Origin: Marinobacter salarius
GTDB lineage: Bacteria > Pseudomonadota > Gammaproteobacteria > Pseudomonadales > Oleiphilaceae
Direction of reading: 5' to 3'
Assembly: GCA_000831005.1 (NCBI GenBank)
Contig: CP007152.1
Span: forward strand, 992,001-1,056,000
DNA: 64,000 nucleotides
Shown: piece after piece, positions 49,453 to 59,194 of the stretch
Numbering within the stretch: position 1 is the first letter of the stretch
Layout of the letters: each line of letters begins with the position of its first letter
Made by a program: the position numbers and the translations under genes
Notes under the pieces: generated by a model
Told to the model about the DNA's origin: nothing
Database searches by the model: none
The model's input: the letters and a program-made list of their open reading frames with translations, nothing else

Positions 49453-49959
49453 ATGCCACCGTTCGTCAACGGATACATCCGTTTCGTGGATGCCGTGAAT
49501 TACCGTGTTGGTCGAGCGGTGATGTACGGCATCTTTGTCATGGTCGCTATTCTGCTGTGGTCGTCCATTTCCAAAGCGTTCTTCCTTCCCTCGTTATGGA
49601 CGCTTGAAGCCGCGCAGTTCGCCATGGTGGCGTATTACATACTGGGCGGTCCCTATTCCATCCAGCTGGACGCCAATGTACGCATGGACCTGTTTTACGG
49701 CGGTTGGTCCGTCCGTAGAAAAGCCTGGTTCGATGTCTTCACCATTTTCTTCCTGATTTTCTTTCTGGGCGTGCTCCTGTGCGGCGCCTACGACAGCACG
49801 AGCTATGCGATTCAATACGGCGAACGCAGCGCATCCGCGTGGCGACCCTACATGTGGCCGATCAAGGTGGTGATGTGCATCGGCTTCTCACTCATGTTGT
49901 TGCAGGCGATATCGGAGCTTTTCAAAGACATCGCCCGCATTCGGGGAGAAGACATCTGA
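49453..49959 (+). CDS. TRAP transporter small permease (DctQ-like)
   Basis: A 168-residue protein with four hydrophobic helices (22-42, 55-75, 95-118, 135-155) and DANVRMDLFYGGWSVRRKAWFDV, the conserved loop of TRAP small subunits. It forms the membrane part of a secondary importer with the large permease. Its stop overlaps the next ATG by one base (TGATG). Confidence 0.9.
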   Translation: MPPFVNGYIRFVDAVNYRVGRAVMYGIFVMVAILLWSSISKAFFLPSLWTLEAAQFAMVAYYILGGPYSIQLDANVRMDLFYGGWSVRRKAWFDVFTIFFLIFFLGVLLCGAYDSTSYAIQYGERSASAWRPYMWPIKVVMCIGFSLMLLQAISELFKDIARIRGEDI

Positions 49960-51281
49960 TGTCTTACGATCTCATCGCCATTTTCATGTTTGCCTCGATG
50001 ATGCTGATGCTGATGACCGGCCAGCGCGTGTTTGGTGCCATTGGTGCCGTTGCCGCGGCCTCAGCACTAGCGCTGTGGGGGACCGGTGGTTCCGATATCC
50101 CCTTCTCATCCGCCATGAAGCTGATGAACTGGTATCCGCTGCTGACGCTGCCGATGTTTATCTTCATGGGCTACGTGCTCTCGGAATCGAAAATCGCCGA
50201 CGATCTCTACCGGATGTTCCATGTCTGGATGGGGCCGATTCATGGCGGGCTTGCCATTGGCACCATTGGCCTGATGGTGCTGGTGTCAGCCATGAACGGT
50301 TTGTCGGTTGCCGGTATGGCCATTGGAGCCACCATCGCCCTGCCCGAATTGCTCCGGCGGGGTTATGACAAGCGTATGGTCACGGGCGTGGTTCAGGCGG
50401 GTTCATCGTTGGGCATTCTGGTGCCGCCCTCGGTGGTGCTGGTGCTGTACGCCATGATTGCCCGCCAGCCGGTGGGGCAGCTATGGCTTGCGGGCGTTGT
50501 GCCGGGGCTGATCATGGCGGTGATGTTTATCGTCTACATTGCGGTGCGGTGTCGTCTCCAGCCCGAGCTCGGGCCTGTGCTGCCAAAAGAGGAGCGCCAG
50601 GTCAGCCTGGGCGAGAAGTTACGCCTGCTGCGTGCAGGAGTTCTGCCGGTGGTTATTTTCGCCTCCATGATGGTGCCGTTCGTCAAAGGCTGGACCAGCC
50701 TGGTGGAGAGTTCCGCCATCGGTGCCATGGCGGCATTCGTCGCAGCGATCCTCAAACGCCGGATGACCCGGGCCGTGTTTGAAGCCTCCGTACGCCAGAC
50801 GCTGGCCATTTCCTGCATGTTCATGTGGATCATCCTCGCCGCCCTGGGTTTCGGTGCCGTGTTTGATGGGCTGGGCGCGGTAAAGGCCATCGACAGCCTG
50901 TTTACCGAGCAGTTGGGGCTGAACCCCTGGATGATCCTGATCATGATGCAGTTGTCGTTTCTGTTGATGGGTACCTTCCTGGACGATACCGCAATGCTGG
51001 TGATTGTGGCGCCCCTGTACGTGCCGTTGGTGGCAGCTCTTGGCTTTGATCTTATCTGGTATGGCGTTCTCTACACGATTACCACCCAGATTGCCTATAT
51101 GACGCCGCCTTTCGGTTACAACCTGTTCCTGATGCGGGCCATGGCGCCGCCTGAGATTTCCCTGCGCGATATCTACAGTTCAATTCTCCCGTTTGTCTGC
51201 GTGATGCTGGTGGCACTGTCGCTGATCATGGCCTTTCCACAGATTGCGCTCTGGCTGCCGGAGTACGTTTACAACAGGTGA
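49959..51281 (+). CDS. TRAP transporter large permease (DctM-like)
   Basis: A 440-residue membrane protein with about twelve helices. DctM signatures are PLLTLPMFIFMGYVLSES, GLSVAGMAIGATIALPELLRRGYDK, VVQAGSSLGILVPPSVVLVLYAM and YMTPPFGYNLFLMRAMAPP. It carries sodium-coupled transport of the ligand delivered by the binding protein encoded 90 bases downstream. Confidence 0.93.
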   Translation: MSYDLIAIFMFASMMLMLMTGQRVFGAIGAVAAASALALWGTGGSDIPFSSAMKLMNWYPLLTLPMFIFMGYVLSESKIADDLYRMFHVWMGPIHGGLAIGTIGLMVLVSAMNGLSVAGMAIGATIALPELLRRGYDKRMVTGVVQAGSSLGILVPPSVVLVLYAMIARQPVGQLWLAGVVPGLIMAVMFIVYIAVRCRLQPELGPVLPKEERQVSLGEKLRLLRAGVLPVVIFASMMVPFVKGWTSLVESSAIGAMAAFVAAILKRRMTRAVFEASVRQTLAISCMFMWIILAALGFGAVFDGLGAVKAIDSLFTEQLGLNPWMILIMMQLSFLLMGTFLDDTAMLVIVAPLYVPLVAALGFDLIWYGVLYTITTQIAYMTPPFGYNLFLMRAMAPPEISLRDIYSSILPFVCVMLVALSLIMAFPQIALWLPEYVYNR

Positions 51282-51371
51282 ACCGTCAACGTTTTTGGAT
51301 GAATACGAATGTCGAGTAACACCCCGGAGGCCGGCCGGCTTCCATAACAAGCGTCAGTCAAGGAGGTCGAC

Positions 51372-52418
51372 ATGACCACAAGACGTAAATTTCTCGCATC
51401 AGCATCCGTAGCAGCACTGGCCGGGGCCGCCGCCCTAACGCCACCCAGACTTTACGCGCAGGAGCCAAAAATACGATGGCGGCTGCAAACCTACGCCGGG
51501 CCGGCCCTGGCAGAGCATGTGGTCAAGCCGGCGATCGACAGTTTCAACCGTATTGCCGGCAAAGAGATGCAGATCGAGCTCTATTTTGCCGATCAGCTTG
51601 TGCCCACGGGGGAACTGTTCCGCGCCATGCAGAAAGGCACCATTGACGCGGTTCAGTCCGATGACGATTCCATGGCCTCTCCCACCGAGGTTACTGTTTT
51701 CGGTGGCTACTTCCCGTTCGCCAGCCGCTATTCGCTGGACGTACCCGTGCTGTTCAATCAGTACGGCCTGAATGAAATCTGGGATGAAGAGTATTCCAAG
51801 GTGGGCGTGAAACACCTGTCCGCCGGTGCCTGGGACCCCTGCCACTTTGCCACCAAAGAGCCGATCCACAGCCTCGAGGATCTCAAGGGCAAGCGTGTGT
51901 TCACCTTCCCCACTGCCGGCCGTTTCATGAGCCAGTTCGGCGTGGTACCGGTTCAACTGCCCTGGGAAGACATCGAAGTCGCGGTGCAGACGGGTGAGCT
52001 GGACGGGATCGCCTGGTCGGGTATTACCGAGGACTACACGGTGGGCTGGGCGGATGTGACCAACTACTTCCTGACCAACAACATCTCCGGTGCTTGGGCG
52101 GGATCCTTCTTCGCCAACATGGACCGCTACAACGAGCTTCCGGATCATCTCAAGGAACTGCTCAAACTGACCATGGACAGCTCCCACTACTACCGTCAGT
52201 GGTGGTATTGGGGAGGCGAGGCCAAACTGCGTACAGACGGCACGAAGATGAAGTTGACCACCATTCCAGACAAGGAGTGGGCAGAAGTTGAAAAGGCCGC
52301 GCGCGTGTTCTGGGACGAGGTTGCCCAGGAATCCGAAACCAAGGCCCGGGTGGTCAAGATCCTCAAGGAATACAACGAGAAAATGGAGAAGGCGGGGCGG
52401 CCCTATCGATACACCTGA
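51372..52418 (+). CDS. TRAP transporter substrate-binding protein (DctP family, Tat signal)
   Basis: A 348-residue periplasmic protein. The N-terminus TTRRKFLASASVAALAGAAAL has a twin-arginine signal, so it is exported folded. DctP features are GELFRAMQKGTIDAVQSD, HSLEDLKGKRVFTFPTAGRFM and VQTGELDGIAWSGITEDYTVGWADV. AAGGAGGTCGAC precedes the ATG. The ligand cannot be read from sequence; the conserved WSGITEDYT region resembles TRAP receptors for larger carboxylates. Confidence 0.92.
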   Translation: MTTRRKFLASASVAALAGAAALTPPRLYAQEPKIRWRLQTYAGPALAEHVVKPAIDSFNRIAGKEMQIELYFADQLVPTGELFRAMQKGTIDAVQSDDDSMASPTEVTVFGGYFPFASRYSLDVPVLFNQYGLNEIWDEEYSKVGVKHLSAGAWDPCHFATKEPIHSLEDLKGKRVFTFPTAGRFMSQFGVVPVQLPWEDIEVAVQTGELDGIAWSGITEDYTVGWADVTNYFLTNNISGAWAGSFFANMDRYNELPDHLKELLKLTMDSSHYYRQWWYWGGEAKLRTDGTKMKLTTIPDKEWAEVEKAARVFWDEVAQESETKARVVKILKEYNEKMEKAGRPYRYT

Positions 52419-52520
52419 TGGGATCGCAGAGAAACACTGCGTTCAGTGGCGATCACTACCGGATTTACTCGTCACTGAGCGCGGCGCCTTTTAGCCTAAC
52501 TGATATTGCGGAGCGGTGAG

Positions 52521-53887
52521 ATGGCAGCTCAACTGTCTTTTAAGGAACTGAAAACGTGTGTCGAGGACGGCACCATTGATACGGTCGTGGCGGCGATTCC
52601 GGACATGCAGGGGCGTCTCATGGGCAAGCGCTTCCAGGCCCAGTACTTTATCGACACCGCCTGGGAAGAGAGCCACTGTTGCAAGTACCTGGTGGCGACC
52701 GATCTGGAAATGACAACGGTGGAGAACTACGCCTCGACCAGTTGGGCGGCCGGCTATGGCGACTATGTGATGAAGCCGGACCTGACCACCCTGCGCCGCC
52801 TGCCATGGCTCGAGGTACCGCCTTTATTCTGTGTGATCTGATTGATCACGCCACCCATGAGCCGGTACCTCACTCGCCCCGGGCGGTGCTGAAAAAACAG
52901 CTGGAACGGTTGTCAGCCATGGGGCTGCAGATGACCACGGCCACCGAACTGGAGTTTTTCATTTTCCGGGAGACCTTTGAGGAGATGCAGAAGCGTCAGT
53001 ATCACCATATGACGCCCATCAGCCCCTATAACGAGGACTACCACATCTTCCAGACCACCCGTGAGGAAGATGTGATGCGGCCCATCCGCAATGGGCTCTA
53101 CCAGGCGGGGATCACGGTCGAGAGCAGCAAGGGTGAGGCCGACGCTGGTCAGGCCGAGCTCAACATTCACTACTCCGACCCGCTCGCCATGGCCGACACT
53201 CACGTTCTGGTGAAAAATGCCGTCAAGGAAATCGCCTGGCAGCACGGGCGCAGCGTGAGTTTCATGGCCAAGTGGAACCACAACGCCGCCGGGTCATCCA
53301 GCCATATTCATCAGGCCCTCTCGGACAGTGCCGGAAAATCAGTGTTCTATGACCCCAATGGTGCCCATGGTATGTCCAGAACCATGGAGCATGCGCTGGC
53401 GGGGCTACTGGAATACGCCAACGACACCACTTTCTTTCTCGCGCCTTACGTTAACTCGTACAAGCGATTTGCCGCCGGCACCTTTGCCCCGACCAGCACT
53501 GTCTGGTCCATCGACAACCGTACGGCCGGTTACCGCGTTGTCGCACCGAACACGGACGCCGTGCGAGTGGAGTGTCGCATCGGCGGGTCGGACCTGAACC
53601 CGTACCTGGCGTTGGCATCGCAGATTGCCGCCACCATCGCCGGTATCGAAGGCAAACTCGAACTGGAGCCGGAGTTCTCCGGCAATGCCTATGGCGCCGA
53701 GTCTGCGCGCAGTATCCCAGCCACATTGAGGGCAGCCACGGAATCGTTACGCGGCTCGACCATGCTGCGGGAAGCCATGGGTAACGACGTCATTGATCAC
53801 TACGTGCGCTGTGCGGAGTGGGAGCAGGAAGATTTTGATCGTGTGGTTACCGATTACGAAGTCAAACGTGGATTTGAGCAGGCGTAG
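52521..53887 (+). CDS. Glutamine-synthetase-like gamma-glutamyl-amine ligase, one frameshift
   Basis: About 455 residues after repair, of the GlnA3/PuuA/IpuC branch that joins glutamate to an amine. The N-terminal beta-grasp part has DTVVAAIPDMQGRLMGKRF and the catalytic part TELEFFIFRETFEEMQ, ESSKGEADAGQAELNIHYSD, FMAKWNHNAAGSSSHIHQAL and YVNSYKRFAAGTFAPTSTVW. A true GS would have the adenylylation tyrosine and ammonia-site features not seen here. The frame breaks near 52814 (GAGGGT expected). ALDH follows after 9 bases. Confidence 0.85.
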
Positions 53888-53896
53888 GACACAGCT

Positions 53897-55282
53897 ATGA
53901 GCACACCCATTCAATGCATATCGCCCATCGATGGTTCCGTGTACGTGGAGCGCACAACGCTTTCCCTGGAAGCCGCGCGGGAGGCCGTTGCCAGGGCAAA
54001 AAACGCGCAGCCGGACTGGGCCGCCCTGCCACTGTCAGAGCGGGTTCAGCGGGTTCGCGACGGCATCGCCCGACTCGGTGACATGAACGACGACATCGTG
54101 GAAAAACTGGCGTGGCAGATGGGGCGGCCCGTGCGCTACGGCGGCGAGTTCGGCGGCGTGGATGAGCGTGCCGGGATGATGGCCGATCTGGCGGAAGAAG
54201 GACTTGCCCCCATCGAGATTGAAAACAGCGCCTCCTTTCATCGCTACATTCAGCGCGAACCTCACGGCGCTGTGTTGGTTGTCGCGCCCTGGAACTATCC
54301 CTACATGACGGCGGTGAACACGGTCGTTCCCGCCCTGATTGCCGGTAACGCAGTGTTTCTCAAACACGCGTCACAAACGCCCCTGGTCGGTGAGCACATG
54401 GCGGAGGCGTTCCATGCCGCCGGTGTCCCCAGCGAGATCTTCCAGAATGTGTTCCTGTCCCACGACACCACTTCCGCGCTGATCGCGGAAAAGGCCTTCG
54501 GTTTCGTCAACTTTACCGGCTCGGTGAATGGGGGGCAGGCCATAGAACGGGCCGCCGCCGGCACGTTTACCGGCGTAGGGTTGGAGCTTGGTGGTAAGGA
54601 CCCCGGTTATGTGATGGACGATGCGGATCTGGATGCCGCCGTGGAGACACTGATCGACGGCGCCATGTTCAACGCCGGCCAGTGTTGTTGTGGCATTGAG
54701 CGCATTTACGTCGCCGAAAACCTGTTTGAGGCGTTTGTTGAGAAAGCTGTTGCCATCGTCAGCGGCTACCGGCTTGGCAATCCGCTGGACAGAGACACAA
54801 CGCTCGGCCCGATGGCGCATGTCCGCTTTGCCGACCATGTCCGGGAGCAGACGGCAGAGGCCGTTGCCAGCGGTGCCAGGGGACTGATCGACCCCGAACT
54901 CTTCCCTGAACAGGGCGGCGCCTATCTGATGCCGCAGATCCTTATCGACGTGGACCATTCCATGCGGGTCATGCGGGAGGAGTCCTTTGGCCCGGTGGTT
55001 GGCATCATGAAAGTCAAAGATGACGCTGAAGCGGTCGCACTGATGAACGACAGCGAGTTCGGCCTGACCGCGTCCCTGTGGACCAGAGATATTGACCGCG
55101 CCACGCGGGTGGCCGATCAGATTGAAACCGGCACGGTGTTCATGAACCGTTGTGATTATCTGGACCCGGCGCTTTGCTGGACCGGCTGCAAGAACACCGG
55201 TCGCGGTGGAGGGCTTTCGATCATCGGCTACCACAACCTGACGCGCCCGAAATCGTATTACCTGAAAAAACCGGTGAACTGA
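53897..55282 (+). CDS. Aldehyde dehydrogenase
   Basis: A 461-residue NAD(P)-dependent aldehyde dehydrogenase. The base is in GVGLELGGKDPGYVM, the nucleophile in MFNAGQCCCGIERIYV, the cofactor loop in VVAPWNYPYMTAVN and NFTGSVNGGQAI, and EESFGPVVGI follows. It acts after an alcohol or amine has been oxidised. Position between a gamma-glutamyl ligase and an iron alcohol dehydrogenase suggests oxidation of a gamma-glutamyl aldehyde, as PuuC does. Confidence 0.93.
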   Translation: MSTPIQCISPIDGSVYVERTTLSLEAAREAVARAKNAQPDWAALPLSERVQRVRDGIARLGDMNDDIVEKLAWQMGRPVRYGGEFGGVDERAGMMADLAEEGLAPIEIENSASFHRYIQREPHGAVLVVAPWNYPYMTAVNTVVPALIAGNAVFLKHASQTPLVGEHMAEAFHAAGVPSEIFQNVFLSHDTTSALIAEKAFGFVNFTGSVNGGQAIERAAAGTFTGVGLELGGKDPGYVMDDADLDAAVETLIDGAMFNAGQCCCGIERIYVAENLFEAFVEKAVAIVSGYRLGNPLDRDTTLGPMAHVRFADHVREQTAEAVASGARGLIDPELFPEQGGAYLMPQILIDVDHSMRVMREESFGPVVGIMKVKDDAEAVALMNDSEFGLTASLWTRDIDRATRVADQIETGTVFMNRCDYLDPALCWTGCKNTGRGGGLSIIGYHNLTRPKSYYLKKPVN

Positions 55283-55327
55283 TATCCGGATCAACAGACA
55301 ACCCGATTCTCTGACGAGGGGCTGACA

Positions 55328-56471
55328 ATGACACTCTCCGCAAACTGGTCCTATCCCACGGATATTCGTTTTGGCGCCGGCCGTATTGCCGAACTCGGCG
55401 AATGCTGTAAGGAGGCAGGTATAACCCGGCCGTTACTGGTGACCGACCGAGGGTTGGCAAGCCTTCCCATTACCCAGGACACGCTCGATTTAATGGAGAA
55501 GGCTGGCCTTGGACGAGCCATGTTTTCAGAGGTTGATCCCAACCCCACGGAAATCAACATGGAAGCGGGCCGGAAGGTCTTCCTCGATGGCAACCACGAC
55601 GGCGTGATCGCCTTCGGCGGAGGGTCCGGGCTGGACCTGGGTAAATTGCTGGCCTTCATGGCCGGTCAGACCCGGCCGGTGTGGGACTTCGAGGATATTG
55701 GTGACTGGTGGAAACGCGCGGATGCCGATGCGATTGCCCCCATCATTGCCGTACCAACGACCGCTGGCACGGGGTCGGAGGTCGGTCGAGCCAGTGTCAT
55801 CGTCAACAGTCAGAGCCACGTCAAAAAGATCATTTTTCATCCCCGGATACTGCCGTCGATTGTGATCTCCGACCCCGAACTGACGGTCGGTATGCCGCCA
55901 TTTATCACCGCAGGAACCGGCATGGATGCGTTTATCCACTGTTTTGAAGCCTTCTGCTCCCCCAACTTCCACCCCATGAGCCAGGGTATTGCACTGGAGG
56001 GCATGCGGCTGGTGAAAGAAAACCTGCCCCGGGTGTATGCGGATGCTGCCGATATCGAGGCTCGCGGGCAGATGCTGGTCGCCGCCGCCATGGGCGCTGT
56101 AGCTTTCCAGAAGGGGCTGGGGGCGACCCACGCGGTCTCCCATTCGGTCGGCGCGATCTATAACACCCACCATGCATGACCAACGCCGTGGTGCTGCCGT
56201 CGGTCATCACCATGAACCGACCAGCGATCGAAAACCGGGTCGACGACATTACCCGCTACCTGGCATTGCCAATGGCTTTGACGGGTTCACCCAGTTCATC
56301 ATGACGTTGCGGGAATCCCTTGGCGTGCCGGAGCGTTTGAGGGACATGGGTGTGGGGACGGATCGCATTGAGGAAATGACCAGAATGGCGCTTGAAGACC
56401 CAAGTGCCGGTGGCAACCCGGTGAAGATGACAGCGGAAAACACGCGAGCTTTGTTTGAAGCCTGCATCTGA
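55328..56471 (+). CDS. Iron-containing alcohol dehydrogenase, two frameshifts
   Basis: A 381-residue group III (Fe-ADH) dehydrogenase. The NAD site is FGGGSGLDLGKLLAF, followed by VPTTAGTGSEVGRASVI. The metal ligands lie in TAGTGMDAFIHCFEAFCSPNFHPMSQ and in GLGATHAVSHSVGAIYNTHHG. Breaks near 56174 and 56262 are both GGC read as GC. The end MTAENTRALFEACI fits the family. It closes the run with the GS-like and ALDH genes and may supply the aldehyde. Confidence 0.9.
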
Positions 56472-56531
56472 TTGATCTATTGTCGGTTTTGGCCAAGTCT
56501 CACGCCAAAACCCGAGCCAAAAGGAACGCAA

Positions 56532-56939
56532 ATGGCAGACAATCAGGACACCCACAGCAAACTCATCGGCTACCTGCTCTGGATCTTCGGGTTCCTGGGG
56601 TCGCACCGCTTCTACTACGGCAAGCCCATCACCGGCACCATCTGGTTTTTCACCCTGGGGTTGCTGTTCATTGGCTGGATCATCGACCTGTTCCTGATAC
56701 CGGCCATGGACCGGGAGGCGGATCACCGGTTCCGTGAGGGCGAGGTCAGTTTCAACATCGGTTGGATTCTACTGACCTTCCTTGGCGTATTTGGTATCCA
56801 CCGGATGTACATGGGCAAGTGGATCACCGGAATCATTTACTTGCTGACGGGCGGTCTGTTCCTGGTGGGTGTGCTTTATGATTTCTGGACACTGAACAGC
56901 CAGATCTCGGAGCGGAATCAGGAAGTGAAGTTCGGCTAG
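56532..56939 (+). CDS. Duplicated TM2-domain membrane protein
   Basis: A 135-residue protein with two TM2 units. The first is residues 10-57 (YLLWIFGFLGSHRFYYGKPITG) and the second 75-122 (LLTFLGVFGIHRMYMGKWITG). Each is a two-helix hairpin with the conserved HRFYxGK/HRMYxGK turn. The function of bacterial TM2 proteins is not known. AAGGAA lies 6 bases upstream of the ATG. It is convergent with the wax ester synthase gene. Confidence 0.85.
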   Translation: MADNQDTHSKLIGYLLWIFGFLGSHRFYYGKPITGTIWFFTLGLLFIGWIIDLFLIPAMDREADHRFREGEVSFNIGWILLTFLGVFGIHRMYMGKWITGIIYLLTGGLFLVGVLYDFWTLNSQISERNQEVKFG

Positions 56940-56942
56940 GCG

Positions 56943-58309
56943 TTACAGCCCAGCCGCCTGCTCCAGCTCGCTCAGGCCGTCTTCAAGATAATCCAGCATG
57001 CGCTGCAGGCTGGGTAGGGTGCGACGGCAGCCAATCAGCCGAACTCCACCTGGTCGCAGTAGCTGGTCAAGGTCATGTTCAGGGCAATCCGGTCCATGGC
57101 GATGGACACCGGATACATGCCCTCAAGCCTCGCGCCGTTCCAGTAGCTGGGCTCCTTCGGCCCTGGTACGTTGGAAATGACCACGTTAAAGGTCTGCCAC
57201 TTCGGCGCCAGCCCCGTTAGCAGGTTGAAGCTCGCCGGGGCCAGCAGCAGCGCCGTGTAATTCAGGATTTCTTCCGGGGACATGGCCGCGTAGCGCTGTT
57301 TGGAGGCTTTCACGTCTTCGTGGATATAGCGCAGCCGCTCAGCCGCGTCGTTCAGGTGGGTGCCCAGGGAAGCGAGGATAATACCCACCTGGTTGCCACC
57401 GGAGCTGTCATCCGTGCGCAGGGAAACCGGTACCATGGCGACCAGCGGTTTTTCTGGCAACGCGTCCTGATTCATCAGGTAGGTCCGCAGGGCCGTGGCA
57501 CACATGGTCATGACCACGTCGTTAACCGTTGTACCGAAGGCGGTGCATACGGCACGGATGCGTTTCAGATCATAGGACTGGGCCGCAAAACGGCGGGAGC
57601 CGGTGATCTTGCCATTCAGGACGCAGCGCGGCGCGTGAAAAATGGAATCGTAGGCGGGGTCCTTGCGGGCCCGGTTCACGGTGTTCAGCAGCGCCTTGGT
57701 GACCGCCGGAATGGTGCCCAGCTGTTTACCCGATTCCCCGAGCAGATGGGCAACGTTGCGCCACATTGATGGGCCCTCATTGTCGTCACCGCTGCGGCTG
57801 CGGCGCGGCAGCGACCAGATCGGCGGCATGTTTCGCTGCTCCGGGTCCTGTGACAGCATGCGCTGGAACAGGCGCATGGCAGACACACCATCGACCAGAG
57901 AATGGTGTACCTTGGTGTAAACGGCGAACTGCCGGTCTTTCAGGCCTTCAATCAGGTGGAACTCCCACATGGGCCGTTCCCGGTCCATCAGGTGGCTGTG
58001 TTCGGCGGAGACAAACGACAACAACTCCCGGACCCGGCCTGGCGTGGGCAGAGCCTCAAAGCGGAAATGATGCTCCAGGTCCAGCTGTTCGTCTTCTACC
58101 CAGACCGGTTGACCGAACCGACTGCCCAGGCGCCTGTCGAAGGGAGGTGTGACGATGGTTTCCTCCCGCAACTGGTCCGCAAGTTGGGCGACATAGTCAT
58201 CCGGAGCATCCTCGGGGAATGAGAACAGCTGCAGGCCGCCAACGTGCATGGGCTGCTGGCGTTTTTCCAGCCACAGGAATACCTGGTCTACCGGGCTTAG
58301 TGCTTTCAC
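56943..58309 (-). CDS. Wax ester synthase/diacylglycerol acyltransferase (WS/DGAT), one frameshift
   Basis: The enzyme joins acyl-CoA to a fatty alcohol or diacylglycerol for storage lipid. The 455-residue protein opens LSPVDQVFLWLEKRQQPMHVG, has the active-site HHSLVDG at 135-141 and the conserved NVPGPKEPSYWNGARLEGMYPVS near the C-terminus. The frame breaks near 57038, where GGCCTG lost a C and made a false stop, and the end restores as LIGCRRTLPSLQRMLDYLEDGL. Wax ester synthases of this type are a mark of Marinobacter. Confidence 0.93.
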
Positions 58310-58436
58310 GAAACAGATCTCGCCTTGTTGTGATTATTGTCTGGGAGTCAGTGTTGCAGCATTTCTGGTTTGGGGGAAGTTTCGGGTTTGTGCTGAACAG
58401 GCCTGTTTTGTTGGTCTTGGGGGGAGTCGCCGCTTC

Positions 58437-58523
58437 GGGGGGTGGGATTATTTTTTCTTTGGGAAAAAGAACTCGCTTCGCTCAGACACCTTTTTCCTGG
58501 CAGAAAAAATACACCCACCCCCC
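58437..58523 (+). repeat. Palindromic repeat element, copy B
   Basis: Arms of 22 bases (58437-58458 and 58502-58523) pair with two mismatches and are unlike those of copies A and C. The 43-base core 58459-58501 has CTCGCTTCGCTCAGACACC and matches copy A at 41 positions. It lies between the wax ester synthase and nirD genes. Confidence 0.93.
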
Positions 58524-58574
58524 AAATCGGCTTTTCGCACCTTGGTGCGGCCTGCCGGGGAGCTGACTCTTAGT

Positions 58575-58943
58575 CTATGCTACGGCTGATTCTTTGTTGG
58601 ACGCCGGGATTTCGATTCGGACGTTGTTGCCGTCCAACAAGACCGGGTAGGTTTTAACGGCGACCGCATCATCCTCGAGGCATTGACCGGTCAGCAGGTT
58701 AAAGTGCTGTTTATACAACGGCGAAGCCACTACCGGCTGCCCTTTCAGATCCCCGGTAATCCCCCGCCCCAGCACGTTCTTACCGGTAAACGGATCGGTA
58801 TGACTGATCGCAAACAACGCCGGCAACCGATGCGGCAGATAAAACACCGCCACCGGCCCGTCTTCCGTCCAGACCGCAACGCCGGACTCCGGCACAAGAT
58901 CATCAACGGTACAAACAACGTCCCAGGAAGTGCGTGCTTTCAT
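58575..58943 (-). CDS. nirD: Nitrite reductase (NADH) small subunit
   Basis: NirD is the Rieske-like small subunit of assimilatory nitrite reductase. The 122-residue protein from ATG 58943 has the Rieske fold stretch VAVFYLPHRLPALFAISHTDPFTGKNVLGRGI and LKGQPVVASPLYKQHFNL. As in most NirD, the cluster cysteines are absent. ATG 58943 is preferred over 58976 because GGAG lies 8 bases upstream. It follows nirB with a 200-base spacer that contains repeat copy C. Confidence 0.92.
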   Translation of the reverse strand: MKARTSWDVVCTVDDLVPESGVAVWTEDGPVAVFYLPHRLPALFAISHTDPFTGKNVLGRGITGDLKGQPVVASPLYKQHFNLLTGQCLEDDAVAVKTYPVLLDGNNVRIEIPASNKESAVA

Positions 58944-59030
58944 AACGTTCTCCAATTTCGTTTCAGGTGTATCCATGGCGCCAACTCGTGACGGGATAAG
59001 TATTTAAACAGCGACAACTGGTGCCCAGAT

Positions 59031-59124
59031 GAGCGTGGGGGTCGATATTTTTTCCCGCCAGGAAAAAGGTGTCCGAGCGCAGCGAGTTCTTTTTACCAAG
59101 GGAAAAATATCGACCCCCGCGCTC
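59031..59124 (-). repeat. Palindromic repeat element, copy C (minus orientation)
   Basis: Arms 59031-59056 and 59100-59124 pair with one mismatch and one extra T. The 43-base core 59057-59099 matches copy B at 40 positions when read on the minus strand. It occupies the nirB-nirD spacer. Confidence 0.93.
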
Positions 59125-59194
59125 CACCCCAAGCCATCAGTCCTAAGCGGGCTCCACCCCAAGCCACCATTCCTAAGCAGGCTCCCCCTCAAGC
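59121..59194. repeat. Imperfect 30-bp tandem repeat at the nirB 3' end
   Basis: Units at 59121-59150 and 59151-59180 start GCTCCACCCCAAGCCA and differ at about four positions, and a third partial unit GCTCCCCCTCAAGC (59181-59194) lies in the last codons of nirB. The outer end overlaps repeat copy C by four bases. Confidence 0.8.

Noticed and set aside
54371..55294. A 307-codon frame on the minus strand opposite the aldehyde dehydrogenase gene
   Set aside because: The ALDH frame on the plus strand has all catalytic motifs; the opposite frame has none.
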